In this document: piece by piece, positions 1 to 8,664 of the stretch
How the letters are laid out: each line of letters starts with the position of its first letter
Numbering within the stretch: the first letter of the stretch is position 1
Position numbers and translations under genes: made by a program
The notes under the pieces: generated by a model
The model's input: the letters and a program-made list of their open reading frames with translations, nothing else
Told to the model about the DNA's origin: nothing
Databases searched by the model: none
Source: Bdellovibrionia bacterium
GTDB lineage: Bacteria; Bdellovibrionota; Bdellovibrionia; Bdellovibrionales; JAGQZY01
Assembly: GCA_030424715.1 (NCBI GenBank)
Contig: JAUHWH010000004.1
Coordinates: 96,437-160,436 of the forward strand
Reading direction: 5' to 3'
DNA length: 64,000 nt

Positions 1-1
1 A

Positions 2-739
2 TATTTTTTCTTTTTATTGCTCCTTTTCCCATTACAAAGTTTTGCAAAACCGATCTGCCCGATTGGAGAGCATTGGGTCGCCTCTCATGTTCGAAGGACC
101 TACGTTAGAGACGATGGCAATAGGGTGAGAGCTGCTCAAGTTAAAGGCCATTGTCGGAAAAATCCAAGAGGCTATGAGAAGTGGCACCAAAACCTATCAA
201 ATAATCGGCCAAAAATTTGGGGTTATAAACAAGAAGAATCAAAGAAGTGGTCTGTTGATGAAATTGAGCGACTTCATGAGGCATTGTCCGTACTGCCTGA
301 TGTTTTTTTGAATCTGGCCAATGTAAAAATTTATAGGATGCACAAGTCGCAATTCCCTGGCAATCCAGCGACATCCAATAATAAAGATATAACCCTTTAC
401 GATTTAGCATTTCAGCGTAAACAGTCGTTGGCCCAAATTGTAGCACACGAGTTGTCGCATGTGCTGTATCGAAAATTAAGCGAAAAGGAGAAGTCGTCAT
501 TTAGACAGGCATCAGGTTGGATAGAACACCCCGAATTCAAAGGGGCCTTAACAACAGAAAAAAATAAAAAATTTATCCAACCAGATAGTCGACTTTCTGT
601 CGATGAAGATTTTTCGAACCATCTTGAGCATTTTCTATTCAAGAATAAGTCATTAAAAGAAACATCTCCAAAAGCCTATTTGTGGATTTGGGACAAATAT
701 GGCTTAGGTTTTAAGATTAAATTAGGAGTTAAAAAGTGA
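2..739 (+). CDS. Exported metallopeptidase-like protein, 5' end cut by window
   Basis: The reading frame is open from the first bases of the window and begins inside a run of Leu and Phe that looks like the core of a signal peptide ending near QSFA, so the true start lies to the left. A TTG at 17 is the first possible start codon inside the window but would cut the signal peptide. About two thirds along is AHELSHVLY, a HExxH-type motif that in many metallopeptidases binds zinc (seen motif; activity inferred). It is followed by a charged region with a second acidic stretch (DEDFSNHLEHF) that could supply the third ligand. Codons are AT-rich compared with genes after 2.6 kb. The next gene starts in its stop codon (GTGA), so the two are probably co-transcribed. 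The family is not recognised beyond the motif. Confidence 0.7.
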   Translation, partial: YFFFLLLLFPLQSFAKPICPIGEHWVASHVRRTYVRDDGNRVRAAQVKGHCRKNPRGYEKWHQNLSNNRPKIWGYKQEESKKWSVDEIERLHEALSVLPDVFLNLANVKIYRMHKSQFPGNPATSNNKDITLYDLAFQRKQSLAQIVAHELSHVLYRKLSEKEKSSFRQASGWIEHPEFKGALTTEKNKKFIQPDSRLSVDEDFSNHLEHFLFKNKSLKETSPKAYLWIWDKYGLGFKIKLGVKK

Positions 740-1407
740 AGAATGTTATCAAAAGTTCCTTTATTTTCTATATTGTTTTCTGTGTTATTGGCTGTGAGTC
801 TTTAAAACCGTGCAAGAAAAATTTTAGTATAGACCATTTTAATCAAATTGAAATTAGCTCAATGAATAAAAACGAGGTGGAGCAACTGCTTGGAAAGCCT
901 GATAGAAAATCAGACAATCAGTGGACATTTGAATCCCAAGGTTCTGAAAAGATATGGATTAGTTTTAAAAATGATTTTGTTGATTCGGTTTCTATGGCTA
1001 TTTGGGAAAGAGACAACGTCAACTCTGTCAAATTACTATTAGGTCAGCTTGCTGGGCAATGGAGAGTTCTAAAAGAGCCTGCGTCGAACCCTCATTCGGC
1101 CCCGTCACTCTGTTATTTAGAGGATCTTAACAGAGGTTATCGAGTCCGAGTTGGAGGATACAAAAAAAATGTTGAGCAAATTTCAAAATGGAAACCAACA
1201 AAAGACAAAAAATCCATAAAAGAATTTTTAAATAGAAATGTTGGAAGAGAGTTTTGCATCGAGGAAAGTTGCTCGAAGATTACTAATCCAGGTGCTTGGG
1301 AACATAACCATTGTGATTGGTTGGAAAACTTGGTTGCAGAAAAACAGGACCCTGTTAGGAAGAAAAAGTCGAGAGTTAAAAAGCCTAATAAAAGCAATCA
1401 CTTATGA
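736..1407 (+). CDS. Lipoprotein with SmpA/OmlA-like segment
   Basis: The GTG start overlaps the previous stop codon by the GTGA arrangement. The first 20 residues form a lipoprotein signal (hydrophobic stretch ending VIGC, Cys at about residue 20). Residues about 35-80 contain the pattern [16 protein letters not shown] followed by a Trp-rich strand, which resembles the SmpA/OmlA fold, where a helix-turn before a G-K-P-D loop is typical; this is a weak match. The C-terminal half has four Cys (FCIEESC and two others) and ends in a Lys/Arg-rich tail. It is AT-rich like its neighbour. The function is unknown; a periplasmic role together with the upstream metallopeptidase-like protein is inferred from coupling only. 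Confidence 0.65.
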   Translation: MKNVIKSSFIFYIVFCVIGCESLKPCKKNFSIDHFNQIEISSMNKNEVEQLLGKPDRKSDNQWTFESQGSEKIWISFKNDFVDSVSMAIWERDNVNSVKLLLGQLAGQWRVLKEPASNPHSAPSLCYLEDLNRGYRVRVGGYKKNVEQISKWKPTKDKKSIKEFLNRNVGREFCIEESCSKITNPGAWEHNHCDWLENLVAEKQDPVRKKKSRVKKPNKSNHL

Positions 1408-1489
<82 letters not shown>

Positions 1490-1995
1490 ATGTTTTGAGT
1501 GAAGGGGCAGTTATCAGAAATTTCCGGGGGTTTGTCAATCCCAAGTATCCGAGGCTTGATCGTGAAGGGCGGGTCATTAGCTGCTTCTAAAGCCCTAAAT
1601 TTATTAAATTATTACTGCGAGTGACCCGGTGAGTGTAAAGCATCATTGATGGGTCAAGCGCCCACCCATTAAGCACATTGCCTAGTGGGGTGCCCTCTGC
1701 CTCATCAGAACTTGTCTGGTTGCAGCTCCACGTTGAGGGAATAGCGTCCCATGGCCCTGTAAAAACGCAATCAAATGTGAAGTGATTTCGGATGGATTGG
1801 GGCTCAAATATTGTACTTTTTAGCAGGGCTCCGCACCGATCCTGCATCTAGGGATTTGTTAATAGGGTGAATTTTTAGATACCCCTTGGGGCGGGGGAGT
1901 TTTGGGACTCCCAAAGGTTTTCGATGAAATCCAGGTGATGGCCCAGGGGCAAGCCAACATTGGAGGGGGCCTGTACATGAGAGATTGCGGAAAAC
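1490..1995. other. Gene-poor spacer between tRNA-Pro and the toxin-antitoxin pair
   Basis: About 500 bases without a convincing gene. Open frames on the minus strand have no ribosome binding site and no recognisable protein character. A small hairpin (GGGAGT/ACTCCC near 1904-1922) is visible, not followed by a T-run. It could be the remains of inserted DNA, but nothing here proves it. Confidence 0.4.
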
Positions 1996-2024
1996 TTGAC
2001 GAGTACGTACATTTAACGTACTGT
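1996..2024 (+). promoter_or_regulatory. Promoter and palindromic operator of the toxin-antitoxin operon
   Basis: A perfect inverted repeat AGTACGT-(7 bases)-ACGTACT occupies 2002-2022, ten bases before the toxin start. A -35-like TTGACG lies at 1996-2001, and 17 bases on is a weak -10-like TACTGT (2019-2024), so the palindrome fills the spacer. This is the usual place for the antitoxin (Xre-type) to bind and repress its own operon; binding is inferred. Confidence 0.6.
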
Positions 2025-2032
2025 GGTGCAAA

Positions 2033-2308
2033 GTGAAAGTCGGGGTTTCATCGAAAGCTGCGAAGCAGCTCAAGAAAGTCCCCGATCCTATCAGAATAAA
2101 ATTTGAGTACTGGTGTGACCTTATCAATTTCATCGGTCTTTTAGAGGCTAGAAAGTACAAAGGGTTTCACGATGAACCACTGAGAGGCAAGCGTAAGGGG
2201 CAACGCTCCGTTCGGCTTTCTAAAGCTTATCGGGCGATTTACATCGAAGTGGACAAAGAACGGTACGAAATAATTGAAGTCATAGAGGTGAACAAACATG
2301 AGTATTAA
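2033..2308 (+). CDS. higB: HigB-type toxin (RelE/ParE superfamily)
   Basis: A 91-residue basic protein starting at GTG. The order RGKRKGQRSVRLSKAYRAIYIEV in its middle matches the HigB/plasmid-maintenance killer pattern, where a Gly-Arg-rich loop precedes a S-x-R-L-S-x-x-Y-R strand (shown here in part). Such toxins cut mRNA at the ribosome; the activity is inferred from family. The toxin gene comes first and overlaps the antitoxin gene by 11 bases, which is the order typical of higBA and the reverse of relBE. No strong ribosome binding site precedes the GTG, which would keep toxin translation low. Confidence 0.82.
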   Translation: MKVGVSSKAAKQLKKVPDPIRIKFEYWCDLINFIGLLEARKYKGFHDEPLRGKRKGQRSVRLSKAYRAIYIEVDKERYEIIEVIEVNKHEY

Positions 2309-2555
2309 GGCTAAGTCTTTAGGGGAGTTTTTAAAGGCTCATCGCCTCGGCGAAGAGATGTCGCAAGTGGAATTTGCCGATTTCCTGGGCGTTTCTAAAC
2401 AGCGTTTGTGTGATCTTGAACACGATCGATCGAATGTTAGCATTCAACTCTGTAAGGAGCTTGCAGAGACTCTTGGATTGCCTCCGGAGTGGCTTGTTAA
2501 GTTAGCGCTGCAGTACCTTCTCAATAAAGAAGGACTGAACTTAAAAGTGAGTTAG
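2298..2555 (+). CDS. higA: HigA-type antitoxin, Xre-family helix-turn-helix
   Basis: An 85-residue protein beginning at ATG inside the end of the toxin gene, with GAGGTG seven bases upstream. Residues about 20-65 form a Cro/C1-type helix-turn-helix (MSQVEFADFLGVSKQRLCDLE, then a second helix pair). It would neutralise the toxin by direct contact and repress the operon through the palindrome at 2002-2022. The C-terminal leucine-rich helix probably mediates contact with the toxin or dimer formation (inferred). Confidence 0.82.
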   Translation: MSIKAKSLGEFLKAHRLGEEMSQVEFADFLGVSKQRLCDLEHDRSNVSIQLCKELAETLGLPPEWLVKLALQYLLNKEGLNLKVS

Positions 2556-2589
2556 AGGCGTAACACTCAACTCCAACAGTGGCTGTCTT

Positions 2590-3933
2590 CTAGCGATCCG
2601 AGCTTGTGCCGCTGCCGCTAGTGCCACTGGCAGACCCTGAAGAGCAGTAGATGGGCTGTCCGCCGACATTGGTGGTGTTGAAGCTGTTGGTCTGAGCACA
2701 CATAGCCTGGGTCAGGTTGGGGCCGCGGCACAGGTTGTGTGCGATGGGTGTTTGGGCGTTGTCAGTGGGGCCGGGGTCTGAGTCTTGCTTTAAGCAGCCC
2801 TGGTAAAAGCCGTTTCGAAAAGCCATGTCTTTGTCGTCATGTTCGGCGTCGGTATGGCGATCGAGGTCGCAGCTGTTGTTTGGGTCTCTCATAAACACGT
2901 GGTTACCAACACAGACCGGTTGTAACGCACTGTCGTTGGTGGCCATGGATCTCTGGTAGATGTCGATCAGCGTGCCCGGAAGTTGTGACAGGTTCGAGAA
3001 CCACTTCGTTGAGACGTAATAACGATAACACTGCAACATGGGGTCGACCACTTGTGGAACCTTGTTGCTATCCAGGTTGTAAGAGCCCGCAGCCAGTGTC
3101 AGGGCCTCAAGCCAAGCGCGGCGATCTGCCGGTTGTCGACCAATGCGCACGTCGGGCTCCACCTTTGGGTTCGTCCACGAGAACTGACTTTTGGCAAAAA
3201 CCACTTCATGAATGGTCGGGTCGTTTTTATTGGTTAAAGCATTGCCGCGGGCACGGTTGATTGTCACCTCGGCAACAAGCTTTTTGCCCATGTGCCCTTC
3301 ACTACGGGCCTCCCAGTGCAGGTTGCAGGCCAGCGCCAAAAAGTCGTTGTGTCTAACAATACTGCTGCGACAGTTAAAGTTCGGGTCTTGCACAAGAGTC
3401 TGCCAACTCACCCCGGGTGGGAGGAGATGGTTAAAGTGACACTTCGCGGGCTCCTGTTGTTGTGGCTTTCTCTGAAAGGGACAATCGCCGCCGTCACAAC
3501 GCACTTTCCACTCATTGTTTATTTTTTCCATGGTCATGGCGGTGCGACTTCCGAAAGCGCGGGTTGTGACCACACGCCGTCGGCAAGGCTGGCCTTGGTT
3601 GGCTAACAGTGGGATCTGCATTTGAGCGCGTGAGCAACCGGCGGGGATGCTGTTGTTCCAGGTCTGTGCGTCCACATAGTGGGGGACGATGCCACCTTTG
3701 CCGTTACCTACAAAGACCTGCACGAAACCTTTTGCTGTCGGGTGGGGATCTTGAACTTGCGAGAGGATGGCTAGTGCTTGAGGCGCTTTAGCCAAAACCT
3801 GGGCTTCGTTGTATTGGTGGCTCTCTAAGACTTGCAGAGCCTGCTGTTGCTCGAGGGTGAGCTCGGCAAAACTTGTGCAGCAGAATATCAAAATCAGTTT
3901 TAGTAAGATCAACTGTTTCACCCAATAGAACAT
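2590..3933 (-). CDS. Exported SleB-type cell wall hydrolase
   Basis: The start at 3933 is chosen because GGGAG lies eight bases upstream; an ATG six bases earlier is too close to it and a TTG further out has no site. A signal peptide (WVKQLILLKLILIFCCTSFA) opens the 447-residue protein. The segment LACNLHWEARSEGHMGKKL followed by VAEVTINRA is the core of the Hydrolase_2/SleB family, with the catalytic Glu in the N-x-x-x-E-A-R region. SleB enzymes are lytic transglycosylases that cut peptidoglycan glycan strands. The N-terminal 160 residues and the Cys- and Ser-rich tail (ending in a low-complexity GSASGTSGSGTSS) are not part of the known domain. It probably shares a transcript with the gene at 3993-5012, 59 bases upstream. 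Confidence 0.8.
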   Translation of the reverse strand: MFYWVKQLILLKLILIFCCTSFAELTLEQQQALQVLESHQYNEAQVLAKAPQALAILSQVQDPHPTAKGFVQVFVGNGKGGIVPHYVDAQTWNNSIPAGCSRAQMQIPLLANQGQPCRRRVVTTRAFGSRTAMTMEKINNEWKVRCDGGDCPFQRKPQQQEPAKCHFNHLLPPGVSWQTLVQDPNFNCRSSIVRHNDFLALACNLHWEARSEGHMGKKLVAEVTINRARGNALTNKNDPTIHEVVFAKSQFSWTNPKVEPDVRIGRQPADRRAWLEALTLAAGSYNLDSNKVPQVVDPMLQCYRYYVSTKWFSNLSQLPGTLIDIYQRSMATNDSALQPVCVGNHVFMRDPNNSCDLDRHTDAEHDDKDMAFRNGFYQGCLKQDSDPGPTDNAQTPIAHNLCRGPNLTQAMCAQTNSFNTTNVGGQPIYCSSGSASGTSGSGTSSDR

Positions 3934-3992
3934 AGTCATGGCTCCCGTTATCAACTCTTTTAATCGGGGTTTTTGGCCACAAACTTAAGGGC

Positions 3993-5012
3993 TTAGAGCT
4001 CGATTTCGCTTGAGGTGCCGGGGGCGTTTCCGCCGTCTTTGCAAGCTTCCGCGGTGCCGCGGACGGTTTTACAATAGAGACCACGGGCCGCTTGCTGAAA
4101 GGCCGGATCGGGCTCGATAAAGATCTTGTTGCAAGCGCCCACCGGGTGGTCGGCCTTTAGCGAGGTCTTTAGGTCTCTGATGAACCGACGAGCCTCCATA
4201 ATCGCAGGGTTTTTGTCGGGGTTGTTCGGCTCGCTGGTGTAGGCGCCGGCAAGAGAGCCTCCAATAGTTTCGATGATGTCGTTGTAGTGGTCGGCCATAT
4301 AGTTGAGGTGGGCAGCGATGGCCTTTTTAGCTCGGCTTTCAATCTCCTCATGGTTCACTGGCTGCTCTGAGAGGGGGGTGTTTGAAAATTTCACTTGCGG
4401 GGCACAGGGGCTCGGCACCCGGCTTCCGTTGACGGTTTTTAGCTCTGAGCCGAGGTTTAAAACAACACCCCCGCAGGAGTCGGGCTTGCCTTCACAGGTC
4501 CGAGCCACTGGAATTTGAATTTGGTTTTTCAAATTTGTGCCACAGTCAGCGTTGGTGATCCGCTTGTTTTTGATGCTCACAGTTTGGCTTATAAATTCGT
4601 CTTTCTGCACAAAGAGTTTGTTGATCAGCTTACCCAGTATTTTATCTTTCAGTCCCGGTTGGGCAAAGGGGCGCTGCTGAATCACGGTGACCTGAGTGTT
4701 TCCGGGGCGACGCGTGTCAGGCTGCTGAATCACCAGTGCGTTGACGGTAACACCCACGGAGTTTGTGGAGTGAGGGCTCGCGCCTTTCTTCACCTGTTGT
4801 TGTTCCACAAATCGGATGGTTGGCAGAGAGCTTAGTGCGTTTTGCCTGGGAGGTCGGTGCCGCAGAGCTTGATAGCATTTGTTAAGGTTGCGAAAATCTA
4901 GGGTGCGAGCCTCAGCGGCTTGTCCATGAGAGGTCAAGGGGGCAATTAAGGAGACAAGCAGGGCTGTAACAAAGATTCTATCCATCCTTCCATTATGCCA
5001 CAGGCTTTTCAT
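3993..5012 (-). CDS. Exported Cys-rich protein of unknown function
   Basis: Two starts are possible: ATG at 5012 (used here, with a basic n-region before the hydrophobic core) and ATG at 4985, which directly follows GGAAGG. Either gives a signal peptide (IFVTALLVSLIAPLTSHGQA). The mature protein of about 300 residues has eight Cys, suggesting disulfides in the periplasm or outside the cell, and a Gln/Pro-rich N-terminal third. No family is recognised. It lies upstream of the SleB-type hydrolase in the same direction and may serve the same envelope process. Confidence 0.6.
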   Translation of the reverse strand: MKSLWHNGRMDRIFVTALLVSLIAPLTSHGQAAEARTLDFRNLNKCYQALRHRPPRQNALSSLPTIRFVEQQQVKKGASPHSTNSVGVTVNALVIQQPDTRRPGNTQVTVIQQRPFAQPGLKDKILGKLINKLFVQKDEFISQTVSIKNKRITNADCGTNLKNQIQIPVARTCEGKPDSCGGVVLNLGSELKTVNGSRVPSPCAPQVKFSNTPLSEQPVNHEEIESRAKKAIAAHLNYMADHYNDIIETIGGSLAGAYTSEPNNPDKNPAIMEARRFIRDLKTSLKADHPVGACNKIFIEPDPAFQQAARGLYCKTVRGTAEACKDGGNAPGTSSEIEL

Positions 5013-5281
5013 AGAACACAATTTGATCTTCCGAAAGCCTGGCGAGGCAACGACGGCTGGACAAAGAGCTGAACCCAAAAGGCGAGGCCCATCGTGGGCT
5101 GCAAAAAAAGTGAGAAAGAGGTGAAAATGGAGAGCCTTGCCCCCAGGGCATCACCACTGAGCAGCAGCCTTGGTCAGAGCCGCACAAAAAGCCAGCGAAG
5201 GTCAGGGGGAGAGGGCGGCATGGGCCTTTGTCTCGCAGAACCTTAGTCTCACCGACCTAAACAGGGGAGGTGCTGTAGGGG

Positions 5282-5310
5282 TTCCATCCGTGGGCAAGAC
5301 ACTTTATAAT
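5282..5310 (+). promoter_or_regulatory. Sigma-70-like promoter of the porin-like gene
   Basis: A perfect TATAAT at 5305-5310, with a weak -35 (TTCCAT at 5282-5287) 17 bases before it. The ATG of the next gene follows at 5318, where transcription would begin, so the mRNA may have almost no leader. The rest of the 305-base gap from 5013 holds no gene that I can support. Confidence 0.55.
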
Positions 5311-5317
5311 AGGTCTT

Positions 5318-6724
5318 ATGTCGTTAAAACAACTTGGATTCTTCAGCGTTCTGTTGCTCTTATGTTTTTCTGTCTTTGCAGAAGAAGAAAAGAAAAACCC
5401 CTATCAACTCTTAGCAAAAGATGTCTTCTTTCAGCCCGGCGGCGGCATGCGAGTGCGTTACGACAACTTACGCAATGCCACGGGTGGGGGCTTTCCAGAA
5501 AACGAAGATGAATCTCAAGCCAGTCATCGGGCCCACTTTGATTTTAAAATGTACAAGGGCGAATACATCGAAACCATTTTTCGTTTTATCAACTTTGCCG
5601 ATTGGGGGAGTTCCACCGGAGACACCAGTGGTGGTCAGCACGACAGCTTCTCGAGAACCAATGGGCTGCTAGTGAACCAAGCCTACGCTCTCTGGAAAAC
5701 CGATGAGTATGTTGATTACTTAAAGTTTGGACGCGCTCCCCTTCATATCGGGCTGGGTTTTACCTACGGTGGCAACGACTGGTTCAACGTGCCCTATTCT
5801 TTTGATCAGATTGGCTTCGGTTGGGATTGGACAGGAGTGGAGCTTGAGCTGGTGGCTGCAAAGATCCAAGAGTTCTCGACCTCAGCGGGTCAGACCTTAA
5901 GTTCAGACCCCGAGGAGAACCACATCATTATCTCGCTCGATGTGAAAAACTCCTTTGATGCCCTCGAGTTTTTAACTTTTAGTATCGTGCAGGTGAACAG
6001 AGACCTGGGTTCTCCTGATGGTGGGGCCACATTACTCAATGGTCTGAACCAGCAGCGCTTGGCTTTGGAATCAAAAATATCCGGTAAAAACTTTTTTGGT
6101 CATGCCTTCTTGACCTACATCACCGGAGAAGAAAAGGTGGCCCCGGTCAACCAAGTGAACAACGTCGAAAAGCTTGAGTTAAATCAAAGCGCCTTAGACA
6201 TCAAGCTCGGCTATGGGCTTGCTCAGTGGAGCAACCTTAAGTTCTGGACGGGTATTCACTATGACTCGGGAGATAGCGACAGTAACGATGCCAACTCGCA
6301 GTCTTACCAAAGCTTTTTCTACGAAGTCTACGGTCAAGCCGGCTTAATGGATCTGATCCGTTGGGGTAACTTGAATTTCTATCGCATTGGTTTGTCGGCC
6401 GATATCATCCCCGGCTTCACCCTGGGGGCGGAGTGGCTGTCCATGCGCCGAACAGAAGGTTCTGACGGGATTCAGTTTGGTGATGCTGGGCGATTTTATC
6501 GTGCCAATGTGAAGTCGGGTGATCTTGTTTTTAGTAACGAAACCAATCTGGGCAACGAGTTTGATATATGGATCGATCGCAAGTTTCAAAGTGGTATGGA
6601 TGTTAGAATCACCTTCGCCAACTTTTTTCCCGGAGATGTGTTTTCAAGAGCGACAACCACCACGGGTAAAATCCCAGACTCTGACTTCTTCCAGTTTTTA
6701 GCTCAAGTCGGCTACAGCTTTTAG
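5318..6724 (+). CDS. Outer-membrane beta-barrel, porin or alginate-export-like
   Basis: A signal peptide (LGFFSVLLLLCFSVFA) is followed by a 448-residue mature protein made of alternating amphipathic strands rich in Tyr, Trp, Phe, Gly and Asp. It ends in QVGYSF, with the terminal Phe that the BAM complex recognises. Segments such as YDNLRNATGG near the N terminus and GADWLS-like strands near the end resemble alginate-export/OprD-like barrels, but the match is loose. It sits in the outer membrane and probably passes small solutes. The membrane-anchored protein that follows starts right after the stop codon. Confidence 0.78.
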   Translation: MSLKQLGFFSVLLLLCFSVFAEEEKKNPYQLLAKDVFFQPGGGMRVRYDNLRNATGGGFPENEDESQASHRAHFDFKMYKGEYIETIFRFINFADWGSSTGDTSGGQHDSFSRTNGLLVNQAYALWKTDEYVDYLKFGRAPLHIGLGFTYGGNDWFNVPYSFDQIGFGWDWTGVELELVAAKIQEFSTSAGQTLSSDPEENHIIISLDVKNSFDALEFLTFSIVQVNRDLGSPDGGATLLNGLNQQRLALESKISGKNFFGHAFLTYITGEEKVAPVNQVNNVEKLELNQSALDIKLGYGLAQWSNLKFWTGIHYDSGDSDSNDANSQSYQSFFYEVYGQAGLMDLIRWGNLNFYRIGLSADIIPGFTLGAEWLSMRRTEGSDGIQFGDAGRFYRANVKSGDLVFSNETNLGNEFDIWIDRKFQSGMDVRITFANFFPGDVFSRATTTTGKIPDSDFFQFLAQVGYSF

Positions 6725-7342
6725 ATGTTGAGCTCGATCATCTTATACATTCAGCGCATGCCAAAGCTTTTGCTGGGTTTCTTGGTCTTGCTAGGGGTAC
6801 TCGCCGTGCTGGTCTATCGCGATCCACCAAAAACAGTTTGTGACATTCAAATGAACGAGGTGAACAAGCGCCTGGCCGATGGATTTTTTGTTAACGACAC
6901 CCGTGGCGGTGGTTTTGAAAAAGGCGTGATGACGGCCTTTAACAATTGTTTGAACTCCAATGCTCCAGGAGGGTGTCACGAAATGTTCTCGCGCTTGGAT
7001 TACCTTGAGGAGTTGATTAAAACCATCCCAGCGGAGTGCGGCAGCCATCCGTCCACCGCAGCGGTTAAAGGTTTTGTGGCCAAAGGGTTGCGCCTGTTTG
7101 GTATGATCGCCTGGGGCGAGGCCAAGCCGATCAACAAGTACAACAAAACCTCTTGGCTCGACACCTCTGATCTCGGCCTGTACTGTCGGCTGAAGCGGCA
7201 GTACCAGCGGCTTTACGGACAAGAGGCATGGCGCCAGTTTGTCTGGGGCTTTTTGCCGGGGCTCCCAGAGGCCAAGACCTTGCAGAGAAAAGAGATTTGG
7301 GATTTGGGCCTATTCTCTTATCCCTGCAAGGGACTCTACTAG
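6725..7342 (+). CDS. Membrane-anchored periplasmic protein of unknown function
   Basis: The ATG comes directly after the stop of the barrel gene, so translation is coupled. One transmembrane helix (residues about 12-31, LLLGFLVLLGVLAVLVY) anchors a periplasmic domain of about 170 residues with seven Cys and many Trp and Tyr. No family is recognised. Its pairing with the barrel suggests it acts with it, for example as an accessory subunit (inferred). Its stop codon overlaps the convergent gene by four bases. Confidence 0.65.
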   Translation: MLSSIILYIQRMPKLLLGFLVLLGVLAVLVYRDPPKTVCDIQMNEVNKRLADGFFVNDTRGGGFEKGVMTAFNNCLNSNAPGGCHEMFSRLDYLEELIKTIPAECGSHPSTAAVKGFVAKGLRLFGMIAWGEAKPINKYNKTSWLDTSDLGLYCRLKRQYQRLYGQEAWRQFVWGFLPGLPEAKTLQRKEIWDLGLFSYPCKGLY

Positions 7343-7557
7343 TAAGAGAGTAAAGTCATGCCTTGGATTCGATAGGATTCTCCCTCATTCTTCAACTGCC
7401 CCAGAAATCGGAACTCAACATCGTGTTTGTTCTCGATGATGGCTGTTTTCTGGCGCAGCAGAGAGTGAGTGGAGCGGATCATCCACTCTTTGGGATTCAA
7501 GCCAAATTTGATAAGATCTTTCGCGATTGATTCGGTTTTTAAGATTTGGTTTTTCAT
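7339..7557 (-). CDS. Small protein of unknown function
   Basis: A 72-residue protein starting at the ATG at 7557, which has AAGGGGG six bases upstream; a longer frame to 7593 has no site. It is basic, without signal peptide or membrane helix, so probably cytoplasmic. No family is recognised. It overlaps the end of the convergent gene by four bases. Confidence 0.55.
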   Translation of the reverse strand: MKNQILKTESIAKDLIKFGLNPKEWMIRSTHSLLRQKTAIIENKHDVEFRFLGQLKNEGESYRIQGMTLLSY

Positions 7558-7698
7558 AAAGCCCCCTTTCCGGACGAACTTTATGAAATGCAATGGGATT
7601 GCCGGATTTTTGACGGCGGAGGGGTGTGGAAGGCAAAAAAAATCCGGACACTGTCCGGATTTCGATAAATGCTCCTATTTCTCGGAAGGGCCCAGGGC

Positions 7699-7980
7699 TC
7701 AGTCGATCGAGAAGGGCTGCGGAGAAACGAGCTCTGGGTAGCCGTGAGTGTCGTAGGCCAATGAACCAACGGGTAACAGGCTTAAATTACGAGCTTTTTT
7801 GATGGCCTTGCCCAGTTTCTTTTGCTGGTTGAGGCTCAGTTTACTGATTCTGGCGGGGGTGATTTTACCACCTTCAGAGACGAAACGGGTGAGGGTCACG
7901 GGATCTTTATAGTCGAAAAAGTGATCTCCACTGAACTCCGGACGATACTTCGAGCGACGCCCTTTTTTAAATAATGCCAT
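7699..7980 (-). CDS. rpsR: Ribosomal protein bS18
   Basis: A 93-residue protein of the 30S subunit, somewhat longer than the usual 75-80. The run [17 protein letters not shown] followed by [20 protein letters not shown] is the S18 core, which sits on the platform next to bS6. The C-terminal 20 residues (TAYDTHG-like, ending QPFSID) extend beyond the common length. In many genomes rpsR lies between rpsF and rplI; here it stands alone and is divergent from rpmB. Confidence 0.95.
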   Translation of the reverse strand: MALFKKGRRSKYRPEFSGDHFFDYKDPVTLTRFVSEGGKITPARISKLSLNQQKKLGKAIKKARNLSLLPVGSLAYDTHGYPELVSPQPFSID

Positions 7981-8082
7981 AGATAATCTCCAACAGTTAA
8001 GACGAGCGTTTTACGACAGTTTATGGTTGCCATCAAGTGCCTTTTTCAATATAAACGGGTTTTCTTGTGAATCGGAGGATCT

Positions 8083-8379
8083 ATGGCTCGCTGTGAGTTA
8101 ACTGGAAAATCGCCTGTTGTGAAGAACTTGGTCAGTCACTCAAACATCAAGACCAAGTCCATCGCTATGCCAAATATTCAAAAAAAACGCATATATAGCA
8201 GCGTTCTCGACGAATCGGTCACTCTTAAAGTGGCTACTACGACCTTAAAAACCATGGAGCACACCGGAGGATTCGATAAATATATCTTGAATCAACCCAC
8301 CCAGGTTCTTTCTAAAAGGGCATCGGCTGTACAAAGTCGCATTCGTAGAAAAATTACTAAAGCGAAAAAAGAGGCCTAA
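8083..8379 (+). CDS. rpmB: Ribosomal protein bL28
   Basis: A 98-residue basic protein with the L28 opening MARCELTGKSPVVKNLVSHSN and a later ST-rich strand (TTTLKTMEHTGGFDKYIL). It has a single Cys, so it is the form without a zinc-binding Cys quartet. GGAGG lies four to five bases before the ATG. It is followed after three bases by a KOW-domain gene, and the two are surely on one transcript. Confidence 0.93.
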   Translation: MARCELTGKSPVVKNLVSHSNIKTKSIAMPNIQKKRIYSSVLDESVTLKVATTTLKTMEHTGGFDKYILNQPTQVLSKRASAVQSRIRRKITKAKKEA

Positions 8380-8382
8380 GTC

Positions 8383-8646
8383 ATGAAAAAGCTAAAAATC
8401 AAAAATGGTGACAATGTTCAAGTTATTACGGGCGACGACAAGGGTAAAACCGGCACCGTACTTAGTATCGACACTGACGACATGAAGGTTCAGGTGTCTG
8501 GTGTTCGCATCAACACAAAGCTGAACAAGCGCGAAAAAACCTTCTACAAAGAAGAGGGCTGGTTGGACTATTCCAATGTTAAACTTGCCACCGTTAAAAA
8601 GAAGGCGAAGAAAAAGACTAAGAAAAAAGCAACAGCTGAAGCCTAA
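8383..8646 (+). CDS. KOW-domain protein, ribosomal protein L24-like
   Basis: An 87-residue protein opening with a KOW motif (KNGDNVQVITGDDKGKTGTV) and continuing with GVRINTKLNKRE and a late DYSNVKLA strand that parallels the H-x-S-N-V strand of uL24. It ends in a Lys/Ala-rich tail. uL24 is normally encoded in the S10-spc region; whether this is the only copy or a paralog cannot be told from the window. If real L24, it starts 50S assembly on 23S rRNA. It is encoded right after bL28. Confidence 0.8.
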   Translation: MKKLKIKNGDNVQVITGDDKGKTGTVLSIDTDDMKVQVSGVRINTKLNKREKTFYKEEGWLDYSNVKLATVKKKAKKKTKKKATAEA

Positions 8647-8664
8647 TTGGTCATGGGTGGCAAG

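Noticed and set aside
1587-2160. Two minus-strand open frames
   Set aside because: No binding site, no protein character, and one runs through the operator and the toxin gene.
2985-3791. Several plus-strand frames opposite the SleB-type gene
   Set aside because: Shadows of the coding strand, without binding sites or family features.
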